Assembly: GCA_902782305.1 (NCBI GenBank)
Contig: CACZMV010000001.1
Coordinates: forward strand, 62,001 to 126,000
Source: an uncultured Prevotellaceae bacterium
GTDB taxonomy: Bacteria > Bacteroidota > Bacteroidia > Bacteroidales > Bacteroidaceae
Length of the DNA stretch: 64,000 nucleotides
Direction of reading: 5' to 3'
Made by a program: the position numbers and the translations under genes. Within the stretch, counting starts at the first letter, position 1. Each line of letters starts with the position of its first letter. Under the pieces are notes generated by a model that was not told the origin of the DNA, did no database searches, and worked only from the letters and a program-made list of their open reading frames with translations. Shown here piece after piece: positions 36,836 through 45,500 of the stretch.

Positions 36836-37927
36836 TTATTTTATATCCTTCAAGAACAAGACGTTTTCCGCCTCATACAACTGCTTAAAGTCTGCTGCGC
36901 AGGGCAACTCAGGAGATGGCCCGAAATACTCCTCCTTGTAATTGCGCCATAACAGGAAATAGCTAAGCGGATACTGATCCATGATGGGCTTCAGCACACG
37001 TGTCCACCATGTCGAATCGGGCATATTCTTCATTCCACATTCTGTGATGGCCAACAGCTTTTGGTTCTTTTTGGCAAATTCACTCAGAAAAGCGAGGTCT
37101 GCATTCAGGGCTGTCTTGAAGTCCACTTCCGTGCCCCACTGGTAAGCATCCTCGCCTATCAAGGTCACTCTGTCGTTTCCAGGATAACGTTGTAGGAAAC
37201 GCTCTTCTGTCCAACCTCCATCCAAATTAGGCGAATAACTCCAAAGCAAATTGTCAAAGCCACGCTCATTCAGATAGTCTTGCAACATTTTCCATAAGCC
37301 GCGAAACTCTTCATCACTACACAGCTTCTGTCCCCACCAGAACCACGAGCCGTTATTCTCGTGCCAAGGCCTAAAGATAATGGGCAAAGGCTTGTCTTCC
37401 TCTGTCTTCAGAGTTGCCACAAAATCGCCCACACGCCTTATCCAGGTCTGGAATTTCTCATATTGCGAGCCATTAGGAAGAACACTCCTGACAACAGAAG
37501 AGTCTGATGTATCCCATGCTGTACCACCCGTCAGCGGGTTGCGGGGATGCCAACTTAAAGTCACGATACCGCCACGCTCATGGTGGGCTATCAGTTCATC
37601 ATGAATACGCTGGAAAGGCACGCTGTCCAAGTTCTTGGCATCATCCATTTCGATACCTCCCAAATCAAAGCCCATTACAGCGGGATAATCCCCCACTGTC
37701 ATCAACACATCACTCTTCCCTAATTCTGCACTGTCACCACTATAGGTTCCAGCCCATGTCACACCATAGAACGGATCATCCTGATGACCCATCATGTAGC
37801 CACGCTGCTGCAATGTCTGCATGCGCTCAGCCAATTGCTCACTCTGTGTTTTCTCAACGATAGTCTTCTGACCACAGGCTGCCATCATCATGGCTATACC
37901 TATTATATATATATATTGTTTCATCAT
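36836..37927 (-). CDS. GH26 beta-mannanase lipoprotein
   Basis: From the ATG at 37927, which overlaps the stop of the esterase gene (ATGATGA), the product is 363 residues. A lipobox (MMMAACGQ, Cys18) indicates a membrane-anchored lipoprotein. Catalytic residues are clear: acid/base Glu190 in IIFRPWHENNGSWFWWG and nucleophile Glu296 in LLAITECGMKN. The enzyme should cut beta-1,4-mannan to mannobiose, as the equivalent GH26 does next to GH130 and epimerase genes in Bacteroides. An upstream in-frame ATG at 37963 lies inside the esterase coding sequence and would spoil the signal peptide. Confidence 0.93.
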   Translation of the reverse strand: MMKQYIYIIGIAMMMAACGQKTIVEKTQSEQLAERMQTLQQRGYMMGHQDDPFYGVTWAGTYSGDSAELGKSDVLMTVGDYPAVMGFDLGGIEMDDAKNLDSVPFQRIHDELIAHHERGGIVTLSWHPRNPLTGGTAWDTSDSSVVRSVLPNGSQYEKFQTWIRRVGDFVATLKTEEDKPLPIIFRPWHENNGSWFWWGQKLCSDEEFRGLWKMLQDYLNERGFDNLLWSYSPNLDGGWTEERFLQRYPGNDRVTLIGEDAYQWGTEVDFKTALNADLAFLSEFAKKNQKLLAITECGMKNMPDSTWWTRVLKPIMDQYPLSYFLLWRNYKEEYFGPSPELPCAADFKQLYEAENVLFLKDIK

Positions 37928-39222
37928 TTTACATTCATTTGTTTCTTCATCCATTCCTGCCACTCATCCCATTGTTCCTGGTACCAGAAATGGGCCGTCT
38001 GCTGATATATACTCAATGTCTTCTCACAATTCAGTGTATTATAAGTAGCATAGGCTGTTGTAGGAGGTACCACATCGTCGTTATAGCCAAACGAAACCCA
38101 AGTGGGACATTTGATACGGCGAACGAAGTTCACGCCATCATAATACCTGGATGTCTCGATCATTGCTTTTCTCATTTCCCCTTTCTCATTACTCATTTTA
38201 TAAAAATAGTGAGGCCATCCGCATGCCACACCTTTCAGCGAGGCCGTATGGTCGCAGAGTGCAGGATGAACAGCAGCTACAAAGGTGATACGTTTGTCCA
38301 ATGCAGCTGTGGCATAGGAAAGAAAACCTCCCTGACTGGATCCCGTCACTCCTATCGTCTTACCATCCCATTCTGGTAGTGAGGCTATGTAGTCAACTGA
38401 GCGCACACAGCCTACCACCACACGCTTATAATAACTGTCATCTTTACTGTCCATTCCAAAGTTCCAATAGCAGTTCAGCGCTCCATTCATCAAATTGTCA
38501 TAGAACTGCTGTGGTTGGGTTACATCCACTCCATGTATACCGATTTCCAGTACAATAGCCTGTGTAGGGGCAGTATAAGTATCACCACTATAGGGGCGGA
38601 CACCAGCCCCCGGAACCCTTAACAAGGCAGGATACTTCCCCGGCTTGGAGGGTATACTCAGAATACCATAGGTACGCGAACCCCTACGGATATTCTGGAA
38701 CGACACCTGATACACATTGACATCCTCATTTGATCGTTCAGGTAACAATTCGCACTGAGCGTTCAACGATGTCCAACGAGCCTCCTCAAGCGTCTTGTTC
38801 CAGAATGCGTCAAAATCCTTCGGCTCTACAGTTGTGGGTTGCAACTTCTCTGGTGAGAAAGCTGCAGTACATGACCCTTTATACTCTTTCCCATCTACAT
38901 GGGCCGTCACAGAAATACGATAGAAGCCTGGCATCGACATCTTTCCTTTCCAAGTCATTGTACCATCTTTCAGTACCACTTGCTGTTTTTTAACATCAGG
39001 ATACATCTCTGGACCAGCCTCAAAGTCAATTACCGCATCATTCACCAACGTGGAAGAGCGCAACACACTTACCTTAAACAGAGCAGTTTGACCAACTTCA
39101 TAGTTCCAATCCTGATGATCAGGCGATACCATTATATTAATATGGTTACCACGAATCTGAGCCCCTATTGGAATAACCATCCATAGGGCTACAAGCAAAA
39201 ATAAAACAGATGATTTCTTCAT
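37924..39222 (-). CDS. CE7-like acetyl (xylan/mannan) esterase with N-terminal beta domain
   Basis: A 432-residue secreted protein: signal peptide (1-21), a beta-sandwich domain of about 100 residues, then an acetyl-xylan-esterase-type alpha/beta hydrolase. The catalytic triad appears as Ser in GVTGSSQGGFLSY (near residue 296), Asp in GYNDDVVPP (near 390) and His in QTAHFWYQE (near 415). It would remove acetyl groups from mannan or short oligosaccharides. It is the first gene of the leftward operon and its stop overlaps the start of the GH26 gene. Confidence 0.88.
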   Translation of the reverse strand: MKKSSVLFLLVALWMVIPIGAQIRGNHINIMVSPDHQDWNYEVGQTALFKVSVLRSSTLVNDAVIDFEAGPEMYPDVKKQQVVLKDGTMTWKGKMSMPGFYRISVTAHVDGKEYKGSCTAAFSPEKLQPTTVEPKDFDAFWNKTLEEARWTSLNAQCELLPERSNEDVNVYQVSFQNIRRGSRTYGILSIPSKPGKYPALLRVPGAGVRPYSGDTYTAPTQAIVLEIGIHGVDVTQPQQFYDNLMNGALNCYWNFGMDSKDDSYYKRVVVGCVRSVDYIASLPEWDGKTIGVTGSSQGGFLSYATAALDKRITFVAAVHPALCDHTASLKGVACGWPHYFYKMSNEKGEMRKAMIETSRYYDGVNFVRRIKCPTWVSFGYNDDVVPPTTAYATYNTLNCEKTLSIYQQTAHFWYQEQWDEWQEWMKKQMNVK

Positions 39223-39260
39223 GTATCTTGGGTCTTTAGTTAGATATGATTTTCTGCCTG

Positions 39261-39268
39261 CAAAGATA
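39261..39268 (-). promoter_or_regulatory. -7 element of the leftward mannan operon
   Basis: TATCTTTG on the minus strand, 39 bp upstream of the CE7 esterase start. No -33 TTTG at the normal distance, which fits an activator-dependent promoter. Confidence 0.5.
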
Positions 39269-39537
39269 GCATTATTATTTAGAACATCATGATACTATTT
39301 TTGCAAACTCGCATATTATTTTTCACATTATCTACCAAAAATAGTTAATAGCACAAGACTACTTGGGTGAAAAAATCAGAATAGCCATTCCACATCCATA
39401 ATACAATCATTCCCTTATGTATTAATACATAAAACAATTCTTTACTTAACCCGTTTCTTTTTATGCTACAAAACATATTTTGCAAAAAAGTATCAAAAAT
39501 AAACAAAAAAAGAATACTCCATTTCGTAAAAAGGCAT

Positions 39538-39561
39538 TAACTTTGCACCCGAATAACTTTG
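39538..39561 (+). promoter_or_regulatory. Probable native susC promoter elements
   Basis: TAACTTTG occurs at 39538-39545 and again at 39554-39561, both on the plus strand. With the insertion removed, they would lie about 60 and 45 bp before the susC ATG. They are now separated from it by about 3 kb. Confidence 0.5.
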
Positions 39562-39573
39562 AAGCATTATAAT

Positions 39574-39581
39574 TTTTTTAA
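39574..39581. repeat. Target site duplication, left copy
   Basis: TTTTTTAA directly before the left terminal inverted repeat; identical to 42534-42541. Eight bp is the duplication length known for the IS1595 family. Confidence 0.9.
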
Positions 39582-39607
39582 GGGAACGATATACCTGTTG
39601 GCAGTAA
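39582..39607. repeat. Left terminal inverted repeat
   Basis: Begins GGGAACGATATACCTG and ends GGCAGTAA; the reverse complement matches 42508-42533 at all 26 positions, after which similarity stops. Confidence 0.95.
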
Positions 39608-39627
39608 ACACCAATAATGTATAGATA

Positions 39628-39662
39628 TACAAAAATGAGCAGCCAATCACGGTTGCTCATTT
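39628..39662 (-). terminator. Terminator of the 226-residue passenger gene
   Basis: Arms 39633-39644 and 39651-39662 pair with one mismatch and are followed on the minus strand by a T-rich run. The stem overlaps the stop codon of the gene. Confidence 0.75.
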
Positions 39663-40341
39663 AGTTTAATATCAAGTTCTGTTTCAAGTACTGATTAAGT
39701 ACTTCCATTATAATCTGATGTATTCGTGATTCGCCTAATAGTGCTTGTGCGTTTTGCCTTGTATAGTTATCATCAATCCTACCTAACGTACCATCAGAGA
39801 ATACATAACACGCATCACCATTTAATCTGCGAACATAAGCAAAAATGAAACCATTGATATTCTGAAATGGAGTAACTTTCTGAAACCATTCCTTTGAAAT
39901 TACTTGTTTTTGATTATTGATGTGGTTGAAATAACCTCTTGCATCTTTAATGATAGAGAATCCGCAATTATCAGTACTGATTATATCATAAATGGGTTTT
40001 TCTTGCAATAATAAAGGATATATTGTATTAAATACTTGTGGGTTAATTCTCCAATCCCACCGTTTGATTATCAATATAGGTATTCGTGTTCCTTCTATCG
40101 CTCCTATGACAGCTATAAATGTTCCAATGCTATCAGTAGTTACTTTGTGAAATGATTTATCGACTTTTGGATAACTACCAAGGCCTGTTGCCATCAACTT
40201 TGATATTAATAATCTGATTTGTCTTTTCAGTTCTGCAAATTGGGCAACGCTTTCATCACTATAACCTTCACACGTTTTTCTAAAATGTCTTATACCATCT
40301 GATATTTCTCTTTCTATTTTATATCTCATCTGCCGTGTCAC
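39661..40341 (-). CDS. Unrecognised IS passenger protein, 226 residues
   Basis: I do not recognise this protein. It is mixed alpha/beta by eye, with a basic, helical N-terminus (RQMRYKIEREISDGIRHFRK), a hydrophobic stretch GTFIAVIGAIEGTRIPILII near residues 73-92 and aromatic-rich middle. There is no signal peptide. Its start overlaps the end of the small acidic gene by 23 bp (an alternative start is MRYKIE, four codons in), so the two form a coupled pair inside the transposable element. Codon use is AT-rich compared with the mannan genes. A role in element maintenance, such as toxin-antitoxin or defence, is only a guess. Confidence 0.65.
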   Translation of the reverse strand: MTRQMRYKIEREISDGIRHFRKTCEGYSDESVAQFAELKRQIRLLISKLMATGLGSYPKVDKSFHKVTTDSIGTFIAVIGAIEGTRIPILIIKRWDWRINPQVFNTIYPLLLQEKPIYDIISTDNCGFSIIKDARGYFNHINNQKQVISKEWFQKVTPFQNINGFIFAYVRRLNGDACYVFSDGTLGRIDDNYTRQNAQALLGESRIHQIIMEVLNQYLKQNLILN

Positions 40342-40483
40342 CTAATGCATCGCAGAATTCTTCCTCAGATACTAAATCCCCTATCTCACTCCAATCCTTT
40401 ACGAATAGAACATCATTTACATCTATTTCTACATTTTCGTTGATTCTAATCTTTGAAGATTCTTGCTTATTTTTCTTTTCCAT
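40319..40483 (-). CDS. Small acidic IS passenger protein, 54 residues
   Basis: Taking the ATG at 40483 (MEKKNKQESSKIRINENVEI...), the product has a lysine-rich first dozen residues followed by a strongly acidic remainder ending DALGDTADEI. The upstream in-frame ATG at 40558 would add a hydrophobic, unlikely leader. The stop lies inside the start region of the 226-residue gene, the layout of a coupled two-gene cassette. No family is recognised. Confidence 0.5.
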   Translation of the reverse strand: MEKKNKQESSKIRINENVEIDVNDVLFVKDWSEIGDLVSEEEFCDALGDTADEI

Positions 40484-40596
40484 AACTACAATTATGTTTA
40501 GTTCAACAATAAATATCAATTTTGCTGCGAAATTACAGTTATTTATCGAATAAAACAAATCTTGATGATATTTATTATTAAAAATACGTATAGAAT

Positions 40597-41196
40597 ATGA
40601 ATAAGAAAGTTATAAGACTAACAGAGAGTGACCTTCACAAGATTGTGAAAGAGTCTGTTAACAAGATTATAAATGAAATAGGCGATACTGAAAAGGGACA
40701 AGATGCATTGGGTCAAGTTTATGGGCGTGCAATTAGAAGAGCACAGAATCTTGGGGATAAAGGTGCTGTACCAAGGAAATTAAGAAATGTCGCAAGGGAT
40801 GCAAAAGACAAAGCATACTCACAAGCACCTAATCACGACATATATGCAGATAGTCCATTTGACAAAGGTATTTCTACTGGTTATGAAAAAGCAGAAAAGA
40901 AATCAAGTGTTAGACGTGCTGTGAAAGAGTCTATAAATAGAGTATTGAAAGAAGGTCATAACGAAGACTATATGGAAGCAAAGCAAATAATAGATGGTAT
41001 GGATTTTGAAGATGTTAAAAAACTACCATATATGGATGACCGTTTTTCTTTTGGTGCTTTAAATGGTAGTGAAGGTGAAGGATTAATTGACTTGAATTTT
41101 AAAGGAATATTAGTAACGGTTAGAAGTGTCGCAAAGGTCACTAACAATTTTGAAAAATATGATGAAGGTGGTCAGTTTTTGGGAGTGGAAGGTTAA
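40597..41196 (+). CDS. IS passenger protein with duplicated VKES motif, 199 residues
   Basis: The N-terminus VIRLTESDLHKIVKESVNKI is a short helical signature that recurs at the start of many otherwise unrelated small Bacteroidota and phage proteins. A second, related copy (RRAVKESINRVLKEG) occurs near residues 108-122 and is followed by a different C-terminal domain of about 75 residues. Between them is a lysine/arginine- and alanine-rich region. No catalytic motif is seen. It is transcribed rightward, divergently from the other two passengers, and has its own terminator. Function unknown. Confidence 0.7.
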   Translation: MNKKVIRLTESDLHKIVKESVNKIINEIGDTEKGQDALGQVYGRAIRRAQNLGDKGAVPRKLRNVARDAKDKAYSQAPNHDIYADSPFDKGISTGYEKAEKKSSVRRAVKESINRVLKEGHNEDYMEAKQIIDGMDFEDVKKLPYMDDRFSFGALNGSEGEGLIDLNFKGILVTVRSVAKVTNNFEKYDEGGQFLGVEG

Positions 41197-41234
41197 TGCA
41201 TTACGCATCAATCAAACTAACCATAGTTCCATAT

Positions 41235-41267
41235 AAGAGCAAACACACAGTTGGTTGCTCTTTCTTT
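41235..41267 (+). terminator. Terminator of the 199-residue passenger gene
   Basis: AAGAGCAA (41235-41242) pairs with TTGCTCTT (41255-41262), followed by TCTTT. It would also stop rightward read-through from the native susC promoter. Confidence 0.6.
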
Positions 41268-42288
41268 ATGCACTAACCTTATTATGCATATACCAATGGT
41301 AGTACACGTTATGTGCAAACACCCTATACTCGTCATCTACAACGCTCGACAGTGACAGCACATCACTGTATGTAAAGTGCTTAACAGCCTTCACGAACAT
41401 ATCGTGGAAACGATAGGAACTCTTCTCTTCCCTTGTGTTCCATCTGTATGACTGTTCATCGATATAACGCTGAACATAGTCCTTGCTTACACAATGGTAA
41501 GTGGAGAAGATGACACGCTTAAAGTGTCCCCAAAAGCCCTCAATTGAGTTGGTGTGGATGTCCTTACATCTAACGAATTCACGCTTGCCGTGATTAACGA
41601 TAAGGTGGTCATAACCTTCCTTGGTAAGACCATTATATGCTGACAGTTCATCAGTATAGGTAGTGCTACCTTCCTTCACGAACTGACCAACGATGGGCAA
41701 CAGTGTTGCACCTTGGGTGTTCTCCACCTTCATTGCAATAACCTTACCATCACGCTGAATCATACCAAAGATGGGAGTCTTGGTCTTGGTTGAACGACCT
41801 TGTGTACCAGCAACCTTCTTGGATTCGTGCTTGTTGGTCTCCCTACCACCAAGATACATTTCGTCCATTTCCACCTCACCATCAAGTTCGATTTCATCAG
41901 TGATGCCAAAGAGACCACGAATCTTGTGCAGCATAAACCACGCAGTCTTCTGAGTGACCTCGATGTCACGTGCAAGCTGATGTGAACTAACACCCTTCTT
42001 GGTTGATGCAACCTTGTACATTGCCAAGAACCATTTACGGAGTGATACCTTGGTATTTTCGAAGATAGTGCCAACAGTTACAGAGAAGTGCTTTGAGCAC
42101 TCCTTGCAGATGAAACGACCTTCCTTGGTCATATAGGTGTGGGTGCAACCACAGTAAGGACATACGACAGCACCATCGCCCCAACGCTCTTGGGCAATTG
42201 CAGCCTTGCATTTGTCCTCAGTGTCGAAGTAGTTCATAAGAGAAATCTCTGACTTGAAATGTGTAAAGTTGATGTGCATCTGTTCCAT
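41266..42288 (-). CDS. IS1595-family transposase
   Basis: A 340-residue transposase. The N-terminal zinc ribbon has CPYCGCTH near residue 43 and CKECSKHF near 61, followed by a helix-turn-helix-like region (STKKGVSSHQLARDIEVTQKTAWFML). The ISXO2-like DDE domain shows Asp in GEVEMDEMYLGG near 144, Asp in YTDELSAYNGL near 217 and Glu in NSIEGFWGHFKR near 251. The frame is intact and the length normal, so the element could be autonomous. It is transcribed leftward, toward the passenger genes. Confidence 0.95.
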   Translation of the reverse strand: MEQMHINFTHFKSEISLMNYFDTEDKCKAAIAQERWGDGAVVCPYCGCTHTYMTKEGRFICKECSKHFSVTVGTIFENTKVSLRKWFLAMYKVASTKKGVSSHQLARDIEVTQKTAWFMLHKIRGLFGITDEIELDGEVEMDEMYLGGRETNKHESKKVAGTQGRSTKTKTPIFGMIQRDGKVIAMKVENTQGATLLPIVGQFVKEGSTTYTDELSAYNGLTKEGYDHLIVNHGKREFVRCKDIHTNSIEGFWGHFKRVIFSTYHCVSKDYVQRYIDEQSYRWNTREEKSSYRFHDMFVKAVKHFTYSDVLSLSSVVDDEYRVFAHNVYYHWYMHNKVSA

Positions 42289-42315
42289 AACGTCTTTTTT
42301 GCTTAAAATCTAATA

Positions 42316-42323
42316 CAAATATA
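42316..42323 (-). promoter_or_regulatory. Candidate -7 element of the transposase gene
   Basis: TATATTTG on the minus strand, 27 bp upstream of the transposase start; fits TAnnTTTG. No -33 box at 19-21 bp. Confidence 0.4.
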
Positions 42324-42444
42324 CGATTTTTCAAGTGGCACACCCTCATTCTTATACATATAAGTTTACAAAAATTGGAAGATTTTTGAAATTCATTTTC
42401 ACAAGTGAAAATGCTTATGGAACACTATAGTAAAAAATAGATAC

Positions 42445-42481
42445 AAAAAAATCTGCAAGATTTGTGATAGTCTTGCAGATT
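42445..42481 (-). terminator. Inward-facing terminator at the right end of the element
   Basis: A perfect 11-bp stem (42450-42460 with 42471-42481) with a 10-nt loop is followed on the minus strand by a T tract. It would stop leftward transcription entering the transposase gene from outside, a usual safeguard of insertion sequences. Confidence 0.8.
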
Positions 42482-42493
42482 CGTGTATATTTA
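42461..42493 (+). promoter_or_regulatory. Possible outward promoter toward susC
   Basis: TTTG at 42461-42464, 21 bp, then TATATTTA at 42486-42493 on the plus strand. The -7 box differs from consensus in its last base. If active, it would transcribe susC from within the element. Confidence 0.3.
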
Positions 42494-42507
42494 TTCAAAA
42501 TGGGACA

Positions 42508-42533
42508 TTACTGCCAACAGGTATATCGTTCCC
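42508..42533. repeat. Right terminal inverted repeat
   Basis: Reverse complement of 39582-39607 with no mismatch over 26 bp. Confidence 0.95.
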
Positions 42534-42541
42534 TTTTTTAA
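42534..42541. repeat. Target site duplication, right copy
   Basis: TTTTTTAA directly after the right inverted repeat, identical to 39574-39581. Confidence 0.9.
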
Positions 42542-42562
42542 TTACTAACTAATAAACAACGT

Positions 42563-45500
42563 ATGAATCTAAATTGCAGTAAGAAAACTCTACTGGCAGG
42601 ATTATGCTCTATTTTCCTGTTAGGGTACTCGTCTGCAATGTACGCAGGAGGGACTTATGCCCCACTTGAAGTACAACAGACGAAGAAGATTACTGGTACC
42701 GTTAGCGACGCCATGGGCCCCGTTATCGGTGCAAGTGTAGTAATCAAGGGTACGTCAAATGGTGTTGCCACCGATTTTGACGGCAACTTCACTCTCCAAG
42801 CCAGCCAAGGCCAGACACTCGTCGTCAGTTACATTGGTTATCTGACGAAGGAAATCAAGATTGACGGACGAGCAAAGTACGACATCACCCTCGAGGAAGA
42901 CAAGAAGATGCTTGATGAGGTGGTCGTTGTTGGTTATGGTACGATGAAGCGTTCTGACTTGACGGGTTCTGTATCGTCTATTGACGAGAAGGCAATTAAA
43001 CAAGGTGTAAACACGAACGTTGAACAAGCCATGCAGGGTCGTATCGCAGGTGTTCAAGTAACCCAAAACTCTGGCGCCCCTGGCGGTGGCATCTCCGTTC
43101 AAATTCGTGGTATTAACTCTCTAAATGGTGGTAATGAGCCTTTGTATGTGATTGACGGTATTGCCATGTCAGGACAAACGGATGGCAACACTTCCGTATT
43201 AAGCACTATAAACCCAGCAGATATAACTTCTATCGAAGTGCTGAAAGACGCATCGGCAACTGCCATTTACGGTTCACGTGCCTCAAATGGTGTTGTTCTT
43301 ATTACAACTAAAAAAGGACAAGACAGCAGACCTCAAGTCAGCTATGAAGGCTATGTGGGTTGGCAGTCTATCATCAAGAAGTTGGATGTTATGAATCTCA
43401 AAGAGTATGCAGACTATTACAACACCCGTTCTAAAGTATACGGCTGGGGAACTAATGAACAATATCTCAATCCCGACCTGCTGACTGATGGCACCAACTG
43501 GCAGGATGAGTTGTTCCGTACTGCTGTTATGCACAACCACCAAGTGAACATCAACGGCGGTACAAAAAGTACACATTATTCTATATCAGGTGGTTATCTA
43601 AACCAAGATGGTATTGCCATTGGTTCTTCATTTGAACGTGTTACCTTCCGTGTTAACTTCGATACAGAGATTAACAAATGGCTCAGTTTCAATGCTAATG
43701 TTGCCTTTGCCAATATTTGGCAGGAATCCACCTTTGACCAATGGAATATCATGTACCAGGCTCTTGCCAGTACACCTGACATGGCTGCTCATAGGCCTGA
43801 CGGAAGTTACGATATGGGATCAAGCAGTATGAGATATAACTATACTGTAAACCCACTTTTTATGGCAGAGCGCCAGACCAATGAACGTACAAACCAGTCA
43901 CTGGACTATAACTTTGCAGCCAATATCAAACCTGTTAAAGGGCTGAATATTCGCATAGAATATGGTGGCAATCGTGGCTGGGGTAAAGCTCTTAATTTCG
44001 TCCCAGAATATAAAACCTGGAGAGATGGGAACATATCCACCTACCCATCGGCTAATAACAAATACAACTCTACAAATAAATACAACTCCTTCAAGCAGTA
44101 CGCAACTTACGAGATTGAGCCATTGAAGGACAACCGTTTCTCGCTCATGCTCGGTCACGAGTCTCAGGATGGCGAGTGGTACCAAGGCTGGATGTATCGC
44201 GGAAATTACATTTCAGGTGCACTGACCAGTATTGCTGTAGGCGATGCCGATACTGCCAAGAACAATGAGGAGGGAAATCACTGGTCCATTGAGTCATACT
44301 TCGGACGTTTCAACTACAATTTCAAAGAACGTTACTTGTTAACAGCCACCCTCCGTACTGATGGTTCTTCACACTTTGCCAAAGGCCATCGTTGGGGTTG
44401 GTTCCCATCTGTAGCTCTTGCATGGCGTATTACTCAAGAACCCTTCATGAAAAAAGTTACATGGCTAAGCAATGCAAAACTACGTTTAGGTTGGGGATTG
44501 GTAGGTAACCAAAATGCCGCAGAATATGCCTATGGTGTCAAAATGAAGAATGTAACGACCTCTAATGGAACTGCTTATGTACCAGCCAACTACGGAAACG
44601 AAGATTTGACTTGGGAGAAAACACGTGCATGGAACATCGGTCTGGATCTGGCCTTCCTCAATAACCGCATCGAATTTATCACTGATGCTTATTGGAAGAC
44701 CACAGACGACCTGCTGATGTCTGCTGTACTACCAAACTTCCTTACGGGACTAACACCTGCAATTGTGAACGCTGGTTCTATGAAAAACAGAGGTGTTGAG
44801 TTCACACTGAACACCGTTAACATCAATAACAAAGACTTCCAGTGGCGTTCTGGACTGACTGTCTCATTCAACAAGAACGAGTTAAGCAGTCTGAATTCTG
44901 CCGATGCTGCACTGCCAGGCAAGATTCCGACTGGACAGGGAAGCGACCCTATCGTCACATGGACTCCTGTAGGCGGTGCTGTTGGCCGTTTCTACGGATA
45001 TAATGTCATTGGCATGTTTACCTGCGAGGACGATTTCTATCAGAAGAACCAGTTAGGAGAATTCGTACTTGACGCCAACGGTAACCGCGTTCCTGTAGCC
45101 CGTCCTGTTGCAACCGATGGTTCTCTTATGCCCATCAATCCAAACAATGGTATCTGGGTAGGAGACTACATTTATGAGGATGTCAATCAAGATGGTAAGA
45201 TTACTGAGGCCGACCGTAAGTTTATCGGTGATCCTAACCCCACCTTCACTTTTGGTTTCAACAACGTAATTACATGGAAAGACTTTGAATTGTCATTCTT
45301 CTTCAACGGAAGTGTAGGTAATGATGCCTATAACTATATTCGCCAACAGTTCTCTGACCCATCAAGCTGGGGTAACCGCATGAAAGATGTGTTCGATTTC
45401 GCACGTATAGCACTTAAGGACGAAAACGGTTCAACAACAGACATCAGCAATGTATATATCAGTAATGCAAGTTCTGCCAAGGTTCAGCGTATTACTCTAA

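Larger units (their letters stand above)
39223..39581. other. Ancestral divergent promoter region between the two mannan operons
   Basis: This 359-bp AT-rich region holds the -7 elements of the leftward operon (39261-39268) and of susC (39538-39561). It also has a near direct repeat (TACTATTTTTGCA then TATTATTTTTCAC, about 21 bp apart, 39293-39328), a possible regulator-binding site, and a short palindrome ATGTATTAATACAT near 39417. The insertion element starts at its right end. Confidence 0.55.
39582..42533. mobile_element. IS1595-family element with three passenger genes
   Basis: The 2,952-bp element is bounded by perfect 26-bp inverted repeats and a perfect 8-bp target duplication. It encodes a zinc-ribbon IS1595-type transposase (leftward, right half) and three passenger genes (54, 226 and 199 residues) in the left half. 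Passenger genes are known in several IS1595 subgroups. Terminators sit near both ends. Intact ends, duplication and transposase suggest a recent and possibly active insertion. Confidence 0.93.

Noticed and set aside
36837-37963. GH26 start at 37963
   Set aside because: The extra 12 residues are encoded within the esterase gene and would bury the lipoprotein signal; the overlapping ATGATGA start is better.
39411-39431. Palindrome ATGTATTAATACAT in the mannan intergenic region
   Set aside because: A single AT-only 14-bp palindrome is weak evidence in a region this AT-rich.
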